A stretch of DNA of 64,000 nt from Gammaproteobacteria bacterium (GCA_029244985.1 JAQWQD010000037.1:90230-154229); one strand, 5' to 3'; counted from the stretch's first letter, positions 1-8,832 are shown. Notes: generated by a model not told the origin, from the sequence alone. A program made the numbers and translations.

Positions 1-1
1 C

Positions 2-955
2 ATTCCCTATGAAGGTAATTACAGTGCTTGGCTGGAAACTAAAGAAAAACGAATAGCTGTAGAAGGAAAACAACAAGCAGCTCATGAACGTACAATCAAA
101 TCTGAATTGGAATGGGTCCGCGCCAATCCCAAAGGTCGTCAATCCAAGAGCAAAGCTAGATTAGCGAGATTCGAAGAGCTGAATTCCCAAGATTTTCAAT
201 TACGCAATGAAACTCAAGAGCTTTATATACCTCCTGGACCAAGACTCGGCGACAAAGTCCTTGAAGTTAAAGACTTGTGTAAGAGTTTCGGCAATAAAAT
301 CTTAGTCGACAAACTAAGTTTCTCCGTACCTAAAGGAAGTATAGTGGGCATTATTGGTGGCAATGGCGCAGGCAAAACAACGTTTCTTCGGATGTTAGTG
401 GGCAGCGAACAACCAGATTCTGGCCATATAGAATTAGGTGAAACCGTCGATCTGGCTTATGTCGATCAGAGCCGTGACGAACTAAATGGGGCGAATACTG
501 TGTGGCAAGAAATTTCCGACGAACAGGATTTGCTGCAGATCGGTAAATATGAAATTTCTTCTCGTGCCTATGCTAGTCGATTTAATTTCCGCGGTGGTGA
601 CCAGCAGAAATTTGTCAAAGATTTATCCGGTGGTGAGCGCAACCGATTACATATGGCCAAATTGCTTAAACGGGGTGGAAATGTCTTATTACTGGACGAG
701 CCGACTAACGACTTAGATGTAGAGACACTTAGAGCCCTAGAAGAAGGACTCCTGGCCTTTCCAGGCTGTGCAATTGTAGTTTCTCACGATCGCTGGTTTC
801 TCGATCGCATATGTACCCACATCCTCGCCTTTGAAGGCGAGAGCAAAGTGTTCTTTCACGAAGGCAATTATTCAGATTATGAAGCAGAACGAAAAAAACA
901 TCTGGGTGACTCTTCTCAGCCGAAACGTATCAGACACAAAAAATTAAATGCTTAG
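2..955 (+). CDS. ettA: Energy-dependent translational throttle protein EttA (ABC-F ATPase), 5' end outside window
   Basis: This is the C-terminal half of an ABC-F ATPase that binds the ribosomal E site and couples ATP/ADP state to entry into the elongation cycle. The frame is already open at base 2, so the apparent TTG start at 107 is internal. The visible part begins with the end of the first ATPase domain and the linker arm (LEWVR, GRQSKSKARLARF), followed by the second domain with Walker A GGNGAGKTT, signature LSGGERNR, Walker B VLLLDEP and switch His in VVSHDR. The ending EPKRI/KRIRHK-type tail and the phrase ETQELYIPPGPRLGDKV match EttA rather than Uup or YheS. It converges on the P-like gene, with 14 bases between the stops. 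Confidence 0.95.
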   Translation: MPYEGNYSAWLETKEKRIAVEGKQQAAHERTIKSELEWVRANPKGRQSKSKARLARFEELNSQDFQLRNETQELYIPPGPRLGDKVLEVKDLCKSFGNKILVDKLSFSVPKGSIVGIIGGNGAGKTTFLRMLVGSEQPDSGHIELGETVDLAYVDQSRDELNGANTVWQEISDEQDLLQIGKYEISSRAYASRFNFRGGDQQKFVKDLSGGERNRLHMAKLLKRGGNVLLLDEPTNDLDVETLRALEEGLLAFPGCAIVVSHDRWFLDRICTHILAFEGESKVFFHEGNYSDYEAERKKHLGDSSQPKRIRHKKLNA

Positions 956-969
956 TATGCAGCCCACAG

Positions 970-1686
970 CTAAAGTCCCAGCTTTTTCTTCAATTTTGCA
1001 ATGCGAGCTCTAGCTTCTTCCTTGCCTAGCGTGCGTTCTATGTTGTCTGATAATGCCACAGGTATTTCAATGGTGAGCTGTTCACCATTAACAACTCGCC
1101 TGCACAATTGTTCGTAGTGATATTCAAAGACTGAAAGTGCGGATGATTCAGGCTCATTTGCTAATAGATACCATCCGGTTGCCTTGCCGGCATAGTAAAC
1201 AGCCTCGTGGCTCCAGTCATAGTGTTTCTTGGGTGAAGGAGCAGAACAGGCTTCTAAGTAGGCTTGTCTCACTGAAGGCAGGCCAAAGAGACCCGTTCCC
1301 TCATCACAAGCACGTGTGAAAACTGCTATAGAGGGCAAATATTCCTGTGATTGAATCACTTTTTTTGTAGCAGCGACGATTTGGCGCGGAGAGTATCGCT
1401 CCAAACTACTCAGCCAATATTTCTTAGCTATCACTAAAGATTCAGATTCTGCGAAGGCCTTATGAAACTGATTGTGATAAGCAAATTCGAATTCAGCGAA
1501 AACTTGATTAATAGCATCGACATGATCGCGCACTCTATCATTCTCATAGTCATGATCAGGCTCAGCAATACGGTCGCGGCTTAGGTCGGGTGATTTACTA
1601 CTCTGCCCAGCTTCGGTCAGCGATTTGCTGGAATTTTTCTTTAACTCTTTGCTGGCTTGATCCAGCAATGGATTGATTTTCTGCAT
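970..1686 (-). CDS. Lambda P-like replication (helicase-loader type) protein
   Basis: A 238-residue cytoplasmic protein resembling the phage lambda replication protein P family, which delivers DnaB helicase to DNA. What is visible is a charged, poorly conserved N-terminus (to about residue 50), then a helical core starting AINQVFAEF with the family-like segments LVIAKKYWLSSLERYSPRQI and LPSIAVFTRACDE. Its start codon (ATG at 1686) lies inside the 3' end of the upstream DnaT-repeat gene, giving an 89-base overlap, so the two are almost certainly translated from one message. No integrase or phage structural gene is near, and the pair sits between ettA and a kinase gene, so it is probably a resident chromosomal function. 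The helicase-loader role is inferred from family and partner, not shown. Confidence 0.6.
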   Translation of the reverse strand: MQKINPLLDQASKELKKNSSKSLTEAGQSSKSPDLSRDRIAEPDHDYENDRVRDHVDAINQVFAEFEFAYHNQFHKAFAESESLVIAKKYWLSSLERYSPRQIVAATKKVIQSQEYLPSIAVFTRACDEGTGLFGLPSVRQAYLEACSAPSPKKHYDWSHEAVYYAGKATGWYLLANEPESSALSVFEYHYEQLCRRVVNGEQLTIEIPVALSDNIERTLGKEEARARIAKLKKKLGL

Positions 1687-2734
1687 CTGATGCTTCGGTA
1701 GTTTCCAAATGTTTTAGTTGTCTAGCCCAATCTTGCTTAATAAATTGAAGAAAAACGGTATTCCAGGAAGATTTAACTTGCTGACTGTCTTTCCAATACA
1801 AAACGAATTCAGGTACTCGGCTTTTTGCCCAATCTTCATCAATCTCAGCCAGGGCTAAGATTTCGAAACAGTCCACACTGGGTTGCCAGTCACCAGAGAT
1901 AGCTCTAGGTGTATCATCTCTGCCGAAGGAAGCCGCAAACTTAGCCCATTGACGGCGAATATGTTCAATAAACTTCGTATTCCAGGCACCGTGCACAACT
2001 CCCCTCTCCTGCCAGTAGAGAACAAATTCTGGAACGGCATCCTCAATAAAACTACGATTGATATCTGCGTTTTCGAGAATCTCTACCGCATCCGGATTTG
2101 GGAACCAAGTTGCCGACATAGTAGTAGCTGATTCGTGGACCCCTTTTCGAGTTTGCTCATTACGCCATTCTTTCAAAACATGTTTGTAGAAGGCATTCCC
2201 CCAGGAGAAACGTGATTGCCCACGATCTCTCCAATAATTCACGAATTCGGGTATTAGCGTGTAAATAAATTGTTCTGGGATTGAATGTTGTTCGCACAAA
2301 CGGATCCAATTTTGATCTGGCTGCCAATCTATAGGTATTAAAGAAGCAGCTCCACTGTTAGGAACTTTGGGCATTTTTGAAGTTGATTTGGCAATTTCAT
2401 TTCCACTCTTTACTTTGGCATGCCCTTTGTCATTTATAGCAACGAGGATTTCGTCGTCTGCAGTCGTAGATTCGACCGTTAGCATACCCAGATTCTGCAG
2501 ATTTGCCTGGATATACTTAATGTCTTTAAGTTCCCAAAATCCCAAAAGAGAGAGCAGCTCTGAATATGCAACTTTTACTCCTTTAAGTTCTGGACTATTT
2601 GATAATGCCACCGGCTCACGAAATTCGAGTAAATCTGCTAGTACTTGCAACATAAGAGCTTCTTGTAAACCAATCGTTGCAGCTAAGCTTGGAGAAATTA
2701 ACAATGGTCGTTCTGGAAGAATAGGAAACTTCAT
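1598..2734 (-). CDS. Protein with three DnaT-type ssDNA-binding repeats
   Basis: A 378-residue protein. Residues 1-110 form a winged-helix-like N-terminal region (LPERPLLISPSLAATIGLQEA). Three copies of a roughly 57-residue unit follow at about 135-192, 209-265 and 282-338. Each copy begins with a W/F-P motif and ends with PEFVxYW, a W-(G/N)-xx-F core and a closing tryptophan, which is the pattern of the C-terminal DNA-binding domain of primosomal protein DnaT. DnaT normally has one such domain. The likely role is binding single-stranded DNA and recruiting the overlapping P-like protein for DnaB loading; that is inference. The ATG at 2734 is kept because the N-terminus matches the family; no strong ribosome-binding site is visible. 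Confidence 0.65.
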   Translation of the reverse strand: MKFPILPERPLLISPSLAATIGLQEALMLQVLADLLEFREPVALSNSPELKGVKVAYSELLSLLGFWELKDIKYIQANLQNLGMLTVESTTADDEILVAINDKGHAKVKSGNEIAKSTSKMPKVPNSGAASLIPIDWQPDQNWIRLCEQHSIPEQFIYTLIPEFVNYWRDRGQSRFSWGNAFYKHVLKEWRNEQTRKGVHESATTMSATWFPNPDAVEILENADINRSFIEDAVPEFVLYWQERGVVHGAWNTKFIEHIRRQWAKFAASFGRDDTPRAISGDWQPSVDCFEILALAEIDEDWAKSRVPEFVLYWKDSQQVKSSWNTVFLQFIKQDWARQLKHLETTEASDAENQSIAGSSQQRVKEKFQQIADRSWAE

Positions 2735-2917
2735 TAAAATTAATTAACTCAATAGCCGTCAGAGGAAAAACGAAAAAACGCAAAAATCTAACTAGATAGT
2801 GTCATCGTAACACAGGCTTATTTTGCTCGGCACGTAGTAATTGATCCTTTTAATCATGCCAATGTACTATGTCCTGAGTTCAACAGTTCTCAACACTTGG
2901 CTTGCTGGTTATACACA

Positions 2918-3808
2918 ATGTATTCACAACTCATCCACGATTTCATTGAACAGGAGTCCTTGCCAGAGTCCTATGGGCAAGATGCTATAAAGTATTTTGT
3001 ACCGTTGGCTGAAAAAATTGCTAAATTGATTTTGAAATCAAAGCAGCCTCTGCTGCTAGGTATTAATGGCGCCCAAGGTACTGGTAAAACCACCTTAACT
3101 AAATTGCTTGTCCAACTGCTGGAAGCTCGGGAATTCAATATAGCCAGCTTTTCAATTGACGACTTTTATTTCACAAAAAAGGAGCGACAGGAACTTGCGG
3201 CAAAAGAACATCCAATGTTATTAACTCGAGGTGTACCGGGTACCCATGACATAGCATTGCTCTCAGAGAAGTTGAAGAGCTTGTGCGCCCAACAACCTGG
3301 TCAATCTGTTTGCTTACCAAGATTTGATAAGGCATTGGACGATCGCTATTCTGAATCAAATTGGAACCGCGTCAACGGCCGTGTAGATACGATAATACTT
3401 GAAGGGTGGTGCGTTGCTATACCAGCACAAAACTCTGCTCAATTAGAGAATCCGATCAATGTATTGGAAGCTCAAGAAGATTCAGATAAAAACTGGCGTA
3501 GGTTCGTTAATTCTCAATTGGCAGGTGACTATCAGTCTGTTTTTAATCAAATTCAATTTCTGATTATGTTGAAAGCACCTTCCTATGAGCAGGTATTTGA
3601 ATGGCGAAAACTGCAGGAAGAGAAGCTTAGAAAAATTAGCTCATTGGATGCTTCCGCGTTAATGAATGAAGAACAATTAGAGCGCTTCATCCAACATTAC
3701 GAAAGGCTGACCCGTCATAGTTTAAAGTTTTTGCCAGAAAAATCCGATGTGCTACTTGTGCTTGACACAAATCATCACGTGGCCAGCGCAAAGGGGCTCG
3801 GCAACTAA
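2918..3808 (+). CDS. P-loop kinase, D-glycerate 3-kinase-like
   Basis: A 296-residue cytoplasmic kinase of the phosphoribulokinase/uridine kinase fold. Walker A is GINGAQGTGKTT near residue 55, followed by FSIDDFYFTKKER and TRGVPGTHD, motifs of the D-glycerate 3-kinase group that makes 3-phosphoglycerate. The motif EGWCVAIP and the segment EAQEDSDKNWRRFVN also fit that group. An in-frame TTG at 2897 would add seven residues, but ATG at 2918 is preferred because it begins the homologous region MYSQLIHDFI. The gene is divergent from the DnaT-like gene. Its stop overlaps the stop of the convergent permease gene by four bases (3805-3808). The exact substrate is inferred from family only. Confidence 0.75.
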   Translation: MYSQLIHDFIEQESLPESYGQDAIKYFVPLAEKIAKLILKSKQPLLLGINGAQGTGKTTLTKLLVQLLEAREFNIASFSIDDFYFTKKERQELAAKEHPMLLTRGVPGTHDIALLSEKLKSLCAQQPGQSVCLPRFDKALDDRYSESNWNRVNGRVDTIILEGWCVAIPAQNSAQLENPINVLEAQEDSDKNWRRFVNSQLAGDYQSVFNQIQFLIMLKAPSYEQVFEWRKLQEEKLRKISSLDASALMNEEQLERFIQHYERLTRHSLKFLPEKSDVLLVLDTNHHVASAKGLGN

Positions 3809-4860
3809 ATTTGTTCCGCAGTTACTGACTGAGTTTCCTTTTTAGAGAACAATGGTTGCACCCAAACTCTTGCAATTAGCGCTACTAAAACTACAGCTGC
3901 TAACTGTCGCCATAACGGAAATGCCTCATGCTCAGACATAGAGATTTGTAAAGGCCAAGCATAGGCTTGATAGAGTTCATTAAGTATTAGTCCACAGACA
4001 ATTGCAGCTCCTATCACACCCGCCAAATAGGCGATGAGAGAACGTGTGCCCAGTTGTTCCTTAATCATTCCCATCGTCGCAATATTTGTTGCCGGGCCTG
4101 TCAACATAAACACAAGTGCAGCACCTGGAGATATCCCCGCGAAGAGCAGACCGGCTGCAACAGGCGTTGACGCAGTTGCACAGATATACATAGGTAAACC
4201 GACGATTACCATGATTATCATTGCGACCAAGCCATTACCCCATTGCGTAAAAGATTCCGGAGGGACTAAGGCTGTTATTACTGTAGCAGCTACTAGACCG
4301 ATGACTAGCCATTTTGCGGTGTCAGTAATCATTTGCCCATAACCATATTTGAATGCGCCAATAAATCTCTGAGTTAACGGAGCTACATCCTTTTGTTCTT
4401 GTTGCTTGTTGCTGCAGCAACTTCCGCTTTGTGAACTAGTTGTCTCTGCAATTACTTCTTCTTTATCGAAAGAATTCACTAATATGCCCGTGATGATCGC
4501 ACTTACTAATGCACCGATAGGGCGCATCAGAGCGAAAATTGGCCCTAGCACAGCATAGGAGAAAGAAATTGAATCGACGCCAGTTTCAGGGGTCGCCACT
4601 AAGAATGAAGACGTTGCCCCTTTTGAAGCCCCAGCTTTCCGAATCGCTAGAGCAGTAGGAATTACGCCACAGGAACAAAGAGGTAGTGGCGCACCAATAA
4701 AAGCACCTTTCACAATTGAAACAAATCCCGGTTCTGCCAATTGTTTTTCAACCCAACTACTGGGAATCACTTGTTTAATAATCCCCGCCAGCAAATAACC
4801 TATCAACAGCCATGGGGCACTTTCGATCACCAAATTCCAAAAAATAGTTAGAAAATTCAT
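3805..4860 (-). CDS. SO_0444-type metal efflux permease (ArsP/DUF318 superfamily)
   Basis: A 351-residue inner-membrane protein with about eight to ten hydrophobic segments. The motif PLPLCSCGVIPTAL (Cys62 and Cys64) and the repeated fold half near GLPMYICATASTPVAAGLL are typical of permeases related to ArsP. A central cytoplasmic loop carries a Cys pair (Cys148-Cys149), as in the Shewanella SO_0444 copper/zinc efflux group. The start ATG shares one base with the stop of the upstream MerR-type gene (TAATG junction), so the two are translationally coupled in one operon. The likely role is export of zinc, copper or a related ion; the ion is inferred from the ZntR-like partner. Confidence 0.8.
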   Translation of the reverse strand: MNFLTIFWNLVIESAPWLLIGYLLAGIIKQVIPSSWVEKQLAEPGFVSIVKGAFIGAPLPLCSCGVIPTALAIRKAGASKGATSSFLVATPETGVDSISFSYAVLGPIFALMRPIGALVSAIITGILVNSFDKEEVIAETTSSQSGSCCSNKQQEQKDVAPLTQRFIGAFKYGYGQMITDTAKWLVIGLVAATVITALVPPESFTQWGNGLVAMIIMVIVGLPMYICATASTPVAAGLLFAGISPGAALVFMLTGPATNIATMGMIKEQLGTRSLIAYLAGVIGAAIVCGLILNELYQAYAWPLQISMSEHEAFPLWRQLAAVVLVALIARVWVQPLFSKKETQSVTAEQI

Positions 4861-5288
4861 TAAGCAGCACTCCTATTTTTAACAACCGCTCCGGCGTCCA
4901 GCGCTTCGATAATTGAACAGTGAGTCGCCTTTTCGGGGCCTCCACAACAGCTCTTTAGTAATATTTGGAGCGTATTCTGCATTGACTCGAGTTCAGAAAG
5001 TTTTTCATTGACCTCATCTAATTTGTGTTGGGTAATATCAGTCACCTCCTGGCAACTGTGGCTAGTTTTATCCACACGAATTGATAATAGCTGGGAAATA
5101 TCTTCCAAAGAAAAGCCAATATTGCGCGCTGTCTTCACGAATTCAGCCCGACGAATATCTGAATCATTGTAGTAGCGGTAGCCAGCTTCGCTTCGCTCAC
5201 TGGCTCTAATCAGATCATGCTTCTCATAAAAGCGAATGGTGTGCGCTGATAAACCTGTTTTTGCAGCTAGTTCACTGATTTTCAACAT
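4860..5288 (-). CDS. MerR-family metal-responsive regulator, ZntR-like
   Basis: A 142-residue MerR regulator with an N-terminal winged helix (KISELAAKTGLSAHTIRFYE), the GYRYY motif, a dimerisation coiled coil (about 80-112) and a C-terminal metal loop. Cys79, Cys114, Cys115 and Cys124 fall at the same numbers as the zinc ligands of E. coli ZntR. The position of ZntR His119 is Glu here, and a His stands at 123, so the binding site is altered. A ribosome-binding site GGTGG precedes the ATG. The gene is first in the operon with the efflux permease, and the promoter just upstream has MerR-type geometry, so the protein should activate its own operon on metal binding. Confidence 0.88.
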   Translation of the reverse strand: MLKISELAAKTGLSAHTIRFYEKHDLIRASERSEAGYRYYNDSDIRRAEFVKTARNIGFSLEDISQLLSIRVDKTSHSCQEVTDITQHKLDEVNEKLSELESMQNTLQILLKSCCGGPEKATHCSIIEALDAGAVVKNRSAA

Positions 5289-5322
5289 CCCACCACCCTT
5301 ATTCTCAATTAACTTAGCCTAT

Positions 5323-5353
5323 AGTATAAGCTTAGAGCTGACTCTAAGGTCAA
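5323..5353 (-). promoter_or_regulatory. MerR-type promoter and operator of the metal-efflux operon
   Basis: On the minus strand a -35 box TTGACC (5348-5353) and a -10 box TATACT (5323-5328) are separated by 19 bases, the elongated spacer characteristic of MerR-activated promoters. The spacer contains a perfect 7-bp dyad, CTTAGAG-N4-CTCTAAG (5331-5348). The promoter lies 35-65 bases upstream of the regulator's ATG and is therefore autoregulatory. Confidence 0.9.
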
Positions 5354-5363
5354 CAGTTTTTAC

Positions 5364-6029
5364 TTAAGCAAGAATCCGAGTTATCCAGGCACCTATATCA
5401 CTTATTTCTTGGGGGCAAACAGCATGTTCCATAGGGTAGCTTTTGTATTCAGGCTCAAATTTCAAGTTTTGCAAGGTAGTTAGGCTCTGCTTCCCCATAG
5501 ACTCTGGCACTACCGGGTCAAGGGCTCCGTGACAGATTAGGATAGGCAGGGAGCTATGCAATGGATTGATCTCAATGGTATCTGCCGTGGCGAAATAGGT
5601 TGAAAGGGCCATTATTCCAGCGAGTGGTTTTTCGTAGGTTAAGGCAGCTTCAAAAGAAACTGCTCCGCCCTGGGAAAATCCTGCGACTATGATCCTCTCG
5701 CTAGCGACGCCTCGTTCAAGCTCGCGATTTATAAGATTATGTACCCATTGAGCTGATTGTTTCAGTTGCTCATCGTCAACATGACGATCTATGTCCATTT
5801 GTTTGATGTCATACCAAGCCGGCATCACATAACCATTATTGATGGTTACAGGGATAGAAGGTGCATGGGGAAATATAAAACGTATGCCAAAGTCTAAAGG
5901 AAGATTCAGCTGTGAAACTATCGGCGCAAAATCGTCGCCATTCGCTCCCAAACCATGCAGCCAAATTATTGATGCATTTACTTCAACACCGCTGGGAGAT
6001 TCCATTTCTACCGCTGGTAATATTTCCAT
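5364..6029 (-). CDS. Carboxylesterase/phospholipase-type alpha/beta hydrolase (EstB-like)
   Basis: A 221-residue cytoplasmic serine hydrolase of the carboxylesterase/lysophospholipase (EstB, YpfH-like) family. The oxyanion-loop motif WLHGLGANGDDF lies near residue 25 and the nucleophile elbow is GFSQGG near residue 118. The acid is probably the Asp of GALDPVVP and the base the His of EHAVCP, completing the Ser-Asp-His triad. Its length matches the family. No signal peptide is visible. It is followed by the MerR promoter, which reads the same way, but nothing suggests shared function. Confidence 0.85.
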   Translation of the reverse strand: MEILPAVEMESPSGVEVNASIIWLHGLGANGDDFAPIVSQLNLPLDFGIRFIFPHAPSIPVTINNGYVMPAWYDIKQMDIDRHVDDEQLKQSAQWVHNLINRELERGVASERIIVAGFSQGGAVSFEAALTYEKPLAGIMALSTYFATADTIEINPLHSSLPILICHGALDPVVPESMGKQSLTTLQNLKFEPEYKSYPMEHAVCPQEISDIGAWITRILA

Positions 6030-6160
6030 GATTTTAACCCTGACAATTACGATCGCGTTTTATATCAACTCGAAAGTTCTACCGCAACATATGGGACTAG
6101 ATTTAAATTTATAGCTATCTATGCTTTACTCTGGACATCGCTTTAGCATAGGACATTGCA

Positions 6161-7390
6161 ATGATCATTAAGTCTCGCCTAGCTTCTCAACTTCTATTCT
6201 CACTAATACTTGGTGTAGCGACTTTTGGCGCTAGTGCCCAAGGGCATAATGATCCTCGCTGGATTACGACTTGGGCAACCAGCCCCAGCACCCTTCCACC
6301 GACTAGTGAAGACAATGAGTTAGTGAGCAACCAGACCTTACGCTTGATTGTGCATACTTCGATTGGAGGAAATGCATTAAGAATTCGATTAGCGAATTAT
6401 CATGGAAATGCACCAGTAGTTATTGGCGATGCAAGTGTCGCTTTGCAATCTGAAGGAAGCTCTATTCAAAGTAATACCGAACTGCCGATAACATTTAATG
6501 GCAAAAATTCGATAACTCTATCTCGCGGCGCTGTAATTTTTAGCGACCCCGTTGTAACTACCGTTCCAGAACTTACCAACTTAAGTATTAGTTTGTATCT
6601 ACCGGATAAATTCGGTTTCCTTACTGCTCACGCACTTTCTAACCAGACGAATTTTATTTCTTCACCGGGGAATCATAGCTCAAGTACTAATTTACCAGTA
6701 CAAGCCGAAACGCCAGCATGGAACCTTCTAACTGCAATCGATGTAATTAATGACAGCGATATAACGACGATTGCAACTGTTGGTGACTCGATCACAGATG
6801 GCTGGGGCTCTACAGATTCCGATAATCAGCGGTGGCCAAATCATTTTGCCCGCAGGATATTCAATGATACAGCTATACAAAAATTTGCTGTAATTAACGC
6901 AGGAATAAGCGGTAATCGTGTCACAACGGAGTCTAGCCCGCAGTTCGGTCAAAACCTTCAAGCACGCTTTGAACGCGATGTTCTGGCAATGAATAAAGTT
7001 AGTCACATGATTCTGATGGAAGGTATTAATGATATCGGCATGGCTACTATGGAATCTGGCGCACCGATTTTGGCTGATAAAATAATTAGTGGCTATCGAA
7101 ATATAATCGCTCGTGCCCATGCAAAGGGAATAAAAATTATTGGCGCAACATTAACTCCCTTCGAAGAAGCAGTGTATTACAGCGAAGAAGGTGAGGTACA
7201 AAGACAAGCTGTCAATAGATTTATACGGAACAGCGGTGAATTTGATGGCGTAATCGATTTTGATGCAGTGGTGAGAGATCCATCTAATCCAAAACACATA
7301 CTGCCAGTCTATACAGAAGACAATTTACATCCAAATAATGCCGGGTATAAAGCTATGGCAGAGGCCATCGATTTAAATTTGTTTAGATAA
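6161..7390 (+). CDS. Secreted SGNH/GDSL-family hydrolase
   Basis: A 409-residue exported hydrolase. The N-terminus (1-27) is a Sec signal peptide ending SAQ. A beta-rich region of about 170 residues precedes the SGNH domain. Block I is VGDSITDG (Ser210), block II includes Gly248 in NAGISGN, block III is GIND (Asn290), and block V is DNLHP (Asp387, His390), so all four SGNH residues are present. This architecture is common in secreted esterases and deacetylases acting on carbohydrates or lipids; the substrate cannot be read from sequence. It is divergent from the esterase gene, with 131 bases between the starts. Confidence 0.85.
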   Translation: MIIKSRLASQLLFSLILGVATFGASAQGHNDPRWITTWATSPSTLPPTSEDNELVSNQTLRLIVHTSIGGNALRIRLANYHGNAPVVIGDASVALQSEGSSIQSNTELPITFNGKNSITLSRGAVIFSDPVVTTVPELTNLSISLYLPDKFGFLTAHALSNQTNFISSPGNHSSSTNLPVQAETPAWNLLTAIDVINDSDITTIATVGDSITDGWGSTDSDNQRWPNHFARRIFNDTAIQKFAVINAGISGNRVTTESSPQFGQNLQARFERDVLAMNKVSHMILMEGINDIGMATMESGAPILADKIISGYRNIIARAHAKGIKIIGATLTPFEEAVYYSEEGEVQRQAVNRFIRNSGEFDGVIDFDAVVRDPSNPKHILPVYTEDNLHPNNAGYKAMAEAIDLNLFR

Positions 7391-7624
7391 TAATTCTGTC
7401 GACAAGCTATTTTTTGGATCAACATCACATTGGAGAACTGCTCCTACTCCATGTTCAAGTCTCAGCTATCTTTTAGGATTTATTTAATGCTGACTCTGCT
7501 TGCTAATATGGAAAATAGGTTTTGAGAAAATCTTTTCCTTGTTCTTTGCCGGTGACCCCGAATAGCCATCTAGGCCATAATTCAACATTGCGCTAAGTAG
7601 GCTTGGTGATTTAAGATTCTAAGC

Positions 7625-8029
7625 ATGATCAAACAACTGAAAATGCTTCTATTCTGTCTATCAACCGTTGTGGCCTCGGGGCAAGCTCAGGAAAAACTAG
7701 AAACCCCGTCTCTAGTTGGTTCTTGGGAAGGACCTTTGGTTATTGGCAGGGACAGCACGAATTTGGCTTTTACTTTCAGCCTGCGAGAAGGACAGTACGC
7801 TGCCGCTCTAGTAAGCGGCGGTATGGGAATTTACGGAATGCCTGCAGACACAGTGAGAGTCGAGGGGCGCAAAATTACTATTCGCATTCCTCGATTAGAT
7901 GTTGAATTTACTGGTACCGCTCGTCTCGATGAGACTGAAGAAAACATTGTTAGAATTGACGGGGATTGGTTTCAATACAGCGAAATGGTTCCAGTAGTTT
8001 TGTTGCCAGTTGATCAACCTACATTCTAA
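7625..8029 (+). CDS. Small exported protein of unknown function
   Basis: A 134-residue protein with a signal peptide (about 1-22, cleavage near GQAQ). The mature part starts with a G-S-W-E-G motif and alternates short strands with turn residues, like the small lipocalin-like beta domains that precede some secreted hydrolases. It has no catalytic signature. It stands alone between the GDSL hydrolase and another exported protein, all on the plus strand, with 234 bases of non-coding DNA in front. A role in ligand binding is only a guess. Confidence 0.6.
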   Translation: MIKQLKMLLFCLSTVVASGQAQEKLETPSLVGSWEGPLVIGRDSTNLAFTFSLREGQYAAALVSGGMGIYGMPADTVRVEGRKITIRIPRLDVEFTGTARLDETEENIVRIDGDWFQYSEMVPVVLLPVDQPTF

Positions 8030-8178
8030 TTCAATTTGCTAAATACAGCGACTCAAGTTTCTGTTGCATGACCCAACGGTTCTAATAAAAAATAAATACT
8101 GAATTAAATCTGCGCTAATTGGCAAATCTGGTACGATCGAGAACGATCAATAATTGAATAAAGAAGTTTAGAAACTTA

Positions 8179-8823
8179 ATGGAAAGATCTATGCTATTCC
8201 TAAGATTCAGCCTTCCCCTCATATCGCTATTTGCTTTTATATATTCTTCATATGGAATTGCAACAACTATCCTTGGCATGGACATTGATAAAGTAGCCAA
8301 AGATGCGGAGTTCGTATTTGAAGGCGAAGTTATTTTGCATGAAACTCGACAGGACTCAAATTCGGGTATTGTAAACACCTATGTGACTTTTAGAATCAAT
8401 GATGTACTTAAGGGTGATTATTCATCTGATTTGGTAGAACTAAAATTTGCCGGAGGAACTTTTAACAACCAGATTGTTGAAGTAACTGGATTGGTAATAC
8501 CTAAAGACGGAGAACAGGGGATCTATTTCGTAGAATCAACCAGCCGAAATTTATTAAATCCATTATTGGGCTGGTCACAAGGACATTTCCTTATCCAGGA
8601 GGTGCTGGGCGAACGAAGAATGCGTACGATTGATCAAAAACCGATTATACAAATTCAGGCCGTATCTTCTATTCCGCCCTCAATAAAAAAACCCCAGGCC
8701 CTGATAGAGGGGATTGGTGATGTCGCTGCCGGAGTAAATGTCGGTACCGGTGAGCTAACCACTGAGCGAGCTCTGACTGTAGACGAATTTAAAGATAGCA
8801 TTTTGGAATTAATCGAAAACTAA
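8179..8823 (+). CDS. Exported hypothetical protein
   Basis: A 214-residue protein with a long hydrophobic signal segment (about 9-30). The mature part has the pattern AEFVFEGEV, TYVTFRINDVLKG, LKFAGGTF and LGWSQGHF, seen in a family of uncharacterised proteobacterial exported proteins with a compact beta fold. A second ATG four codons downstream (8191) is an equally possible start. It converges on the amidase gene with nine bases between the stops. No function can be assigned. Confidence 0.6.
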   Translation: MERSMLFLRFSLPLISLFAFIYSSYGIATTILGMDIDKVAKDAEFVFEGEVILHETRQDSNSGIVNTYVTFRINDVLKGDYSSDLVELKFAGGTFNNQIVEVTGLVIPKDGEQGIYFVESTSRNLLNPLLGWSQGHFLIQEVLGERRMRTIDQKPIIQIQAVSSIPPSIKKPQALIEGIGDVAAGVNVGTGELTTERALTVDEFKDSILELIEN

Positions 8824-8832
8824 TCTACTCTT

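Noticed and set aside
107..955. EttA starting at the TTG at 107
   Set aside because: The frame is open upstream to base 2 with family-like residues, so the gene is cut by the window edge.
970..2734. Prophage or phage remnant, because of the lambda P-like and DnaT-like genes
   Set aside because: No integrase, repressor, structural or lysis genes or attachment-site repeats lie near, and the flanking genes are ordinary chromosomal ones.
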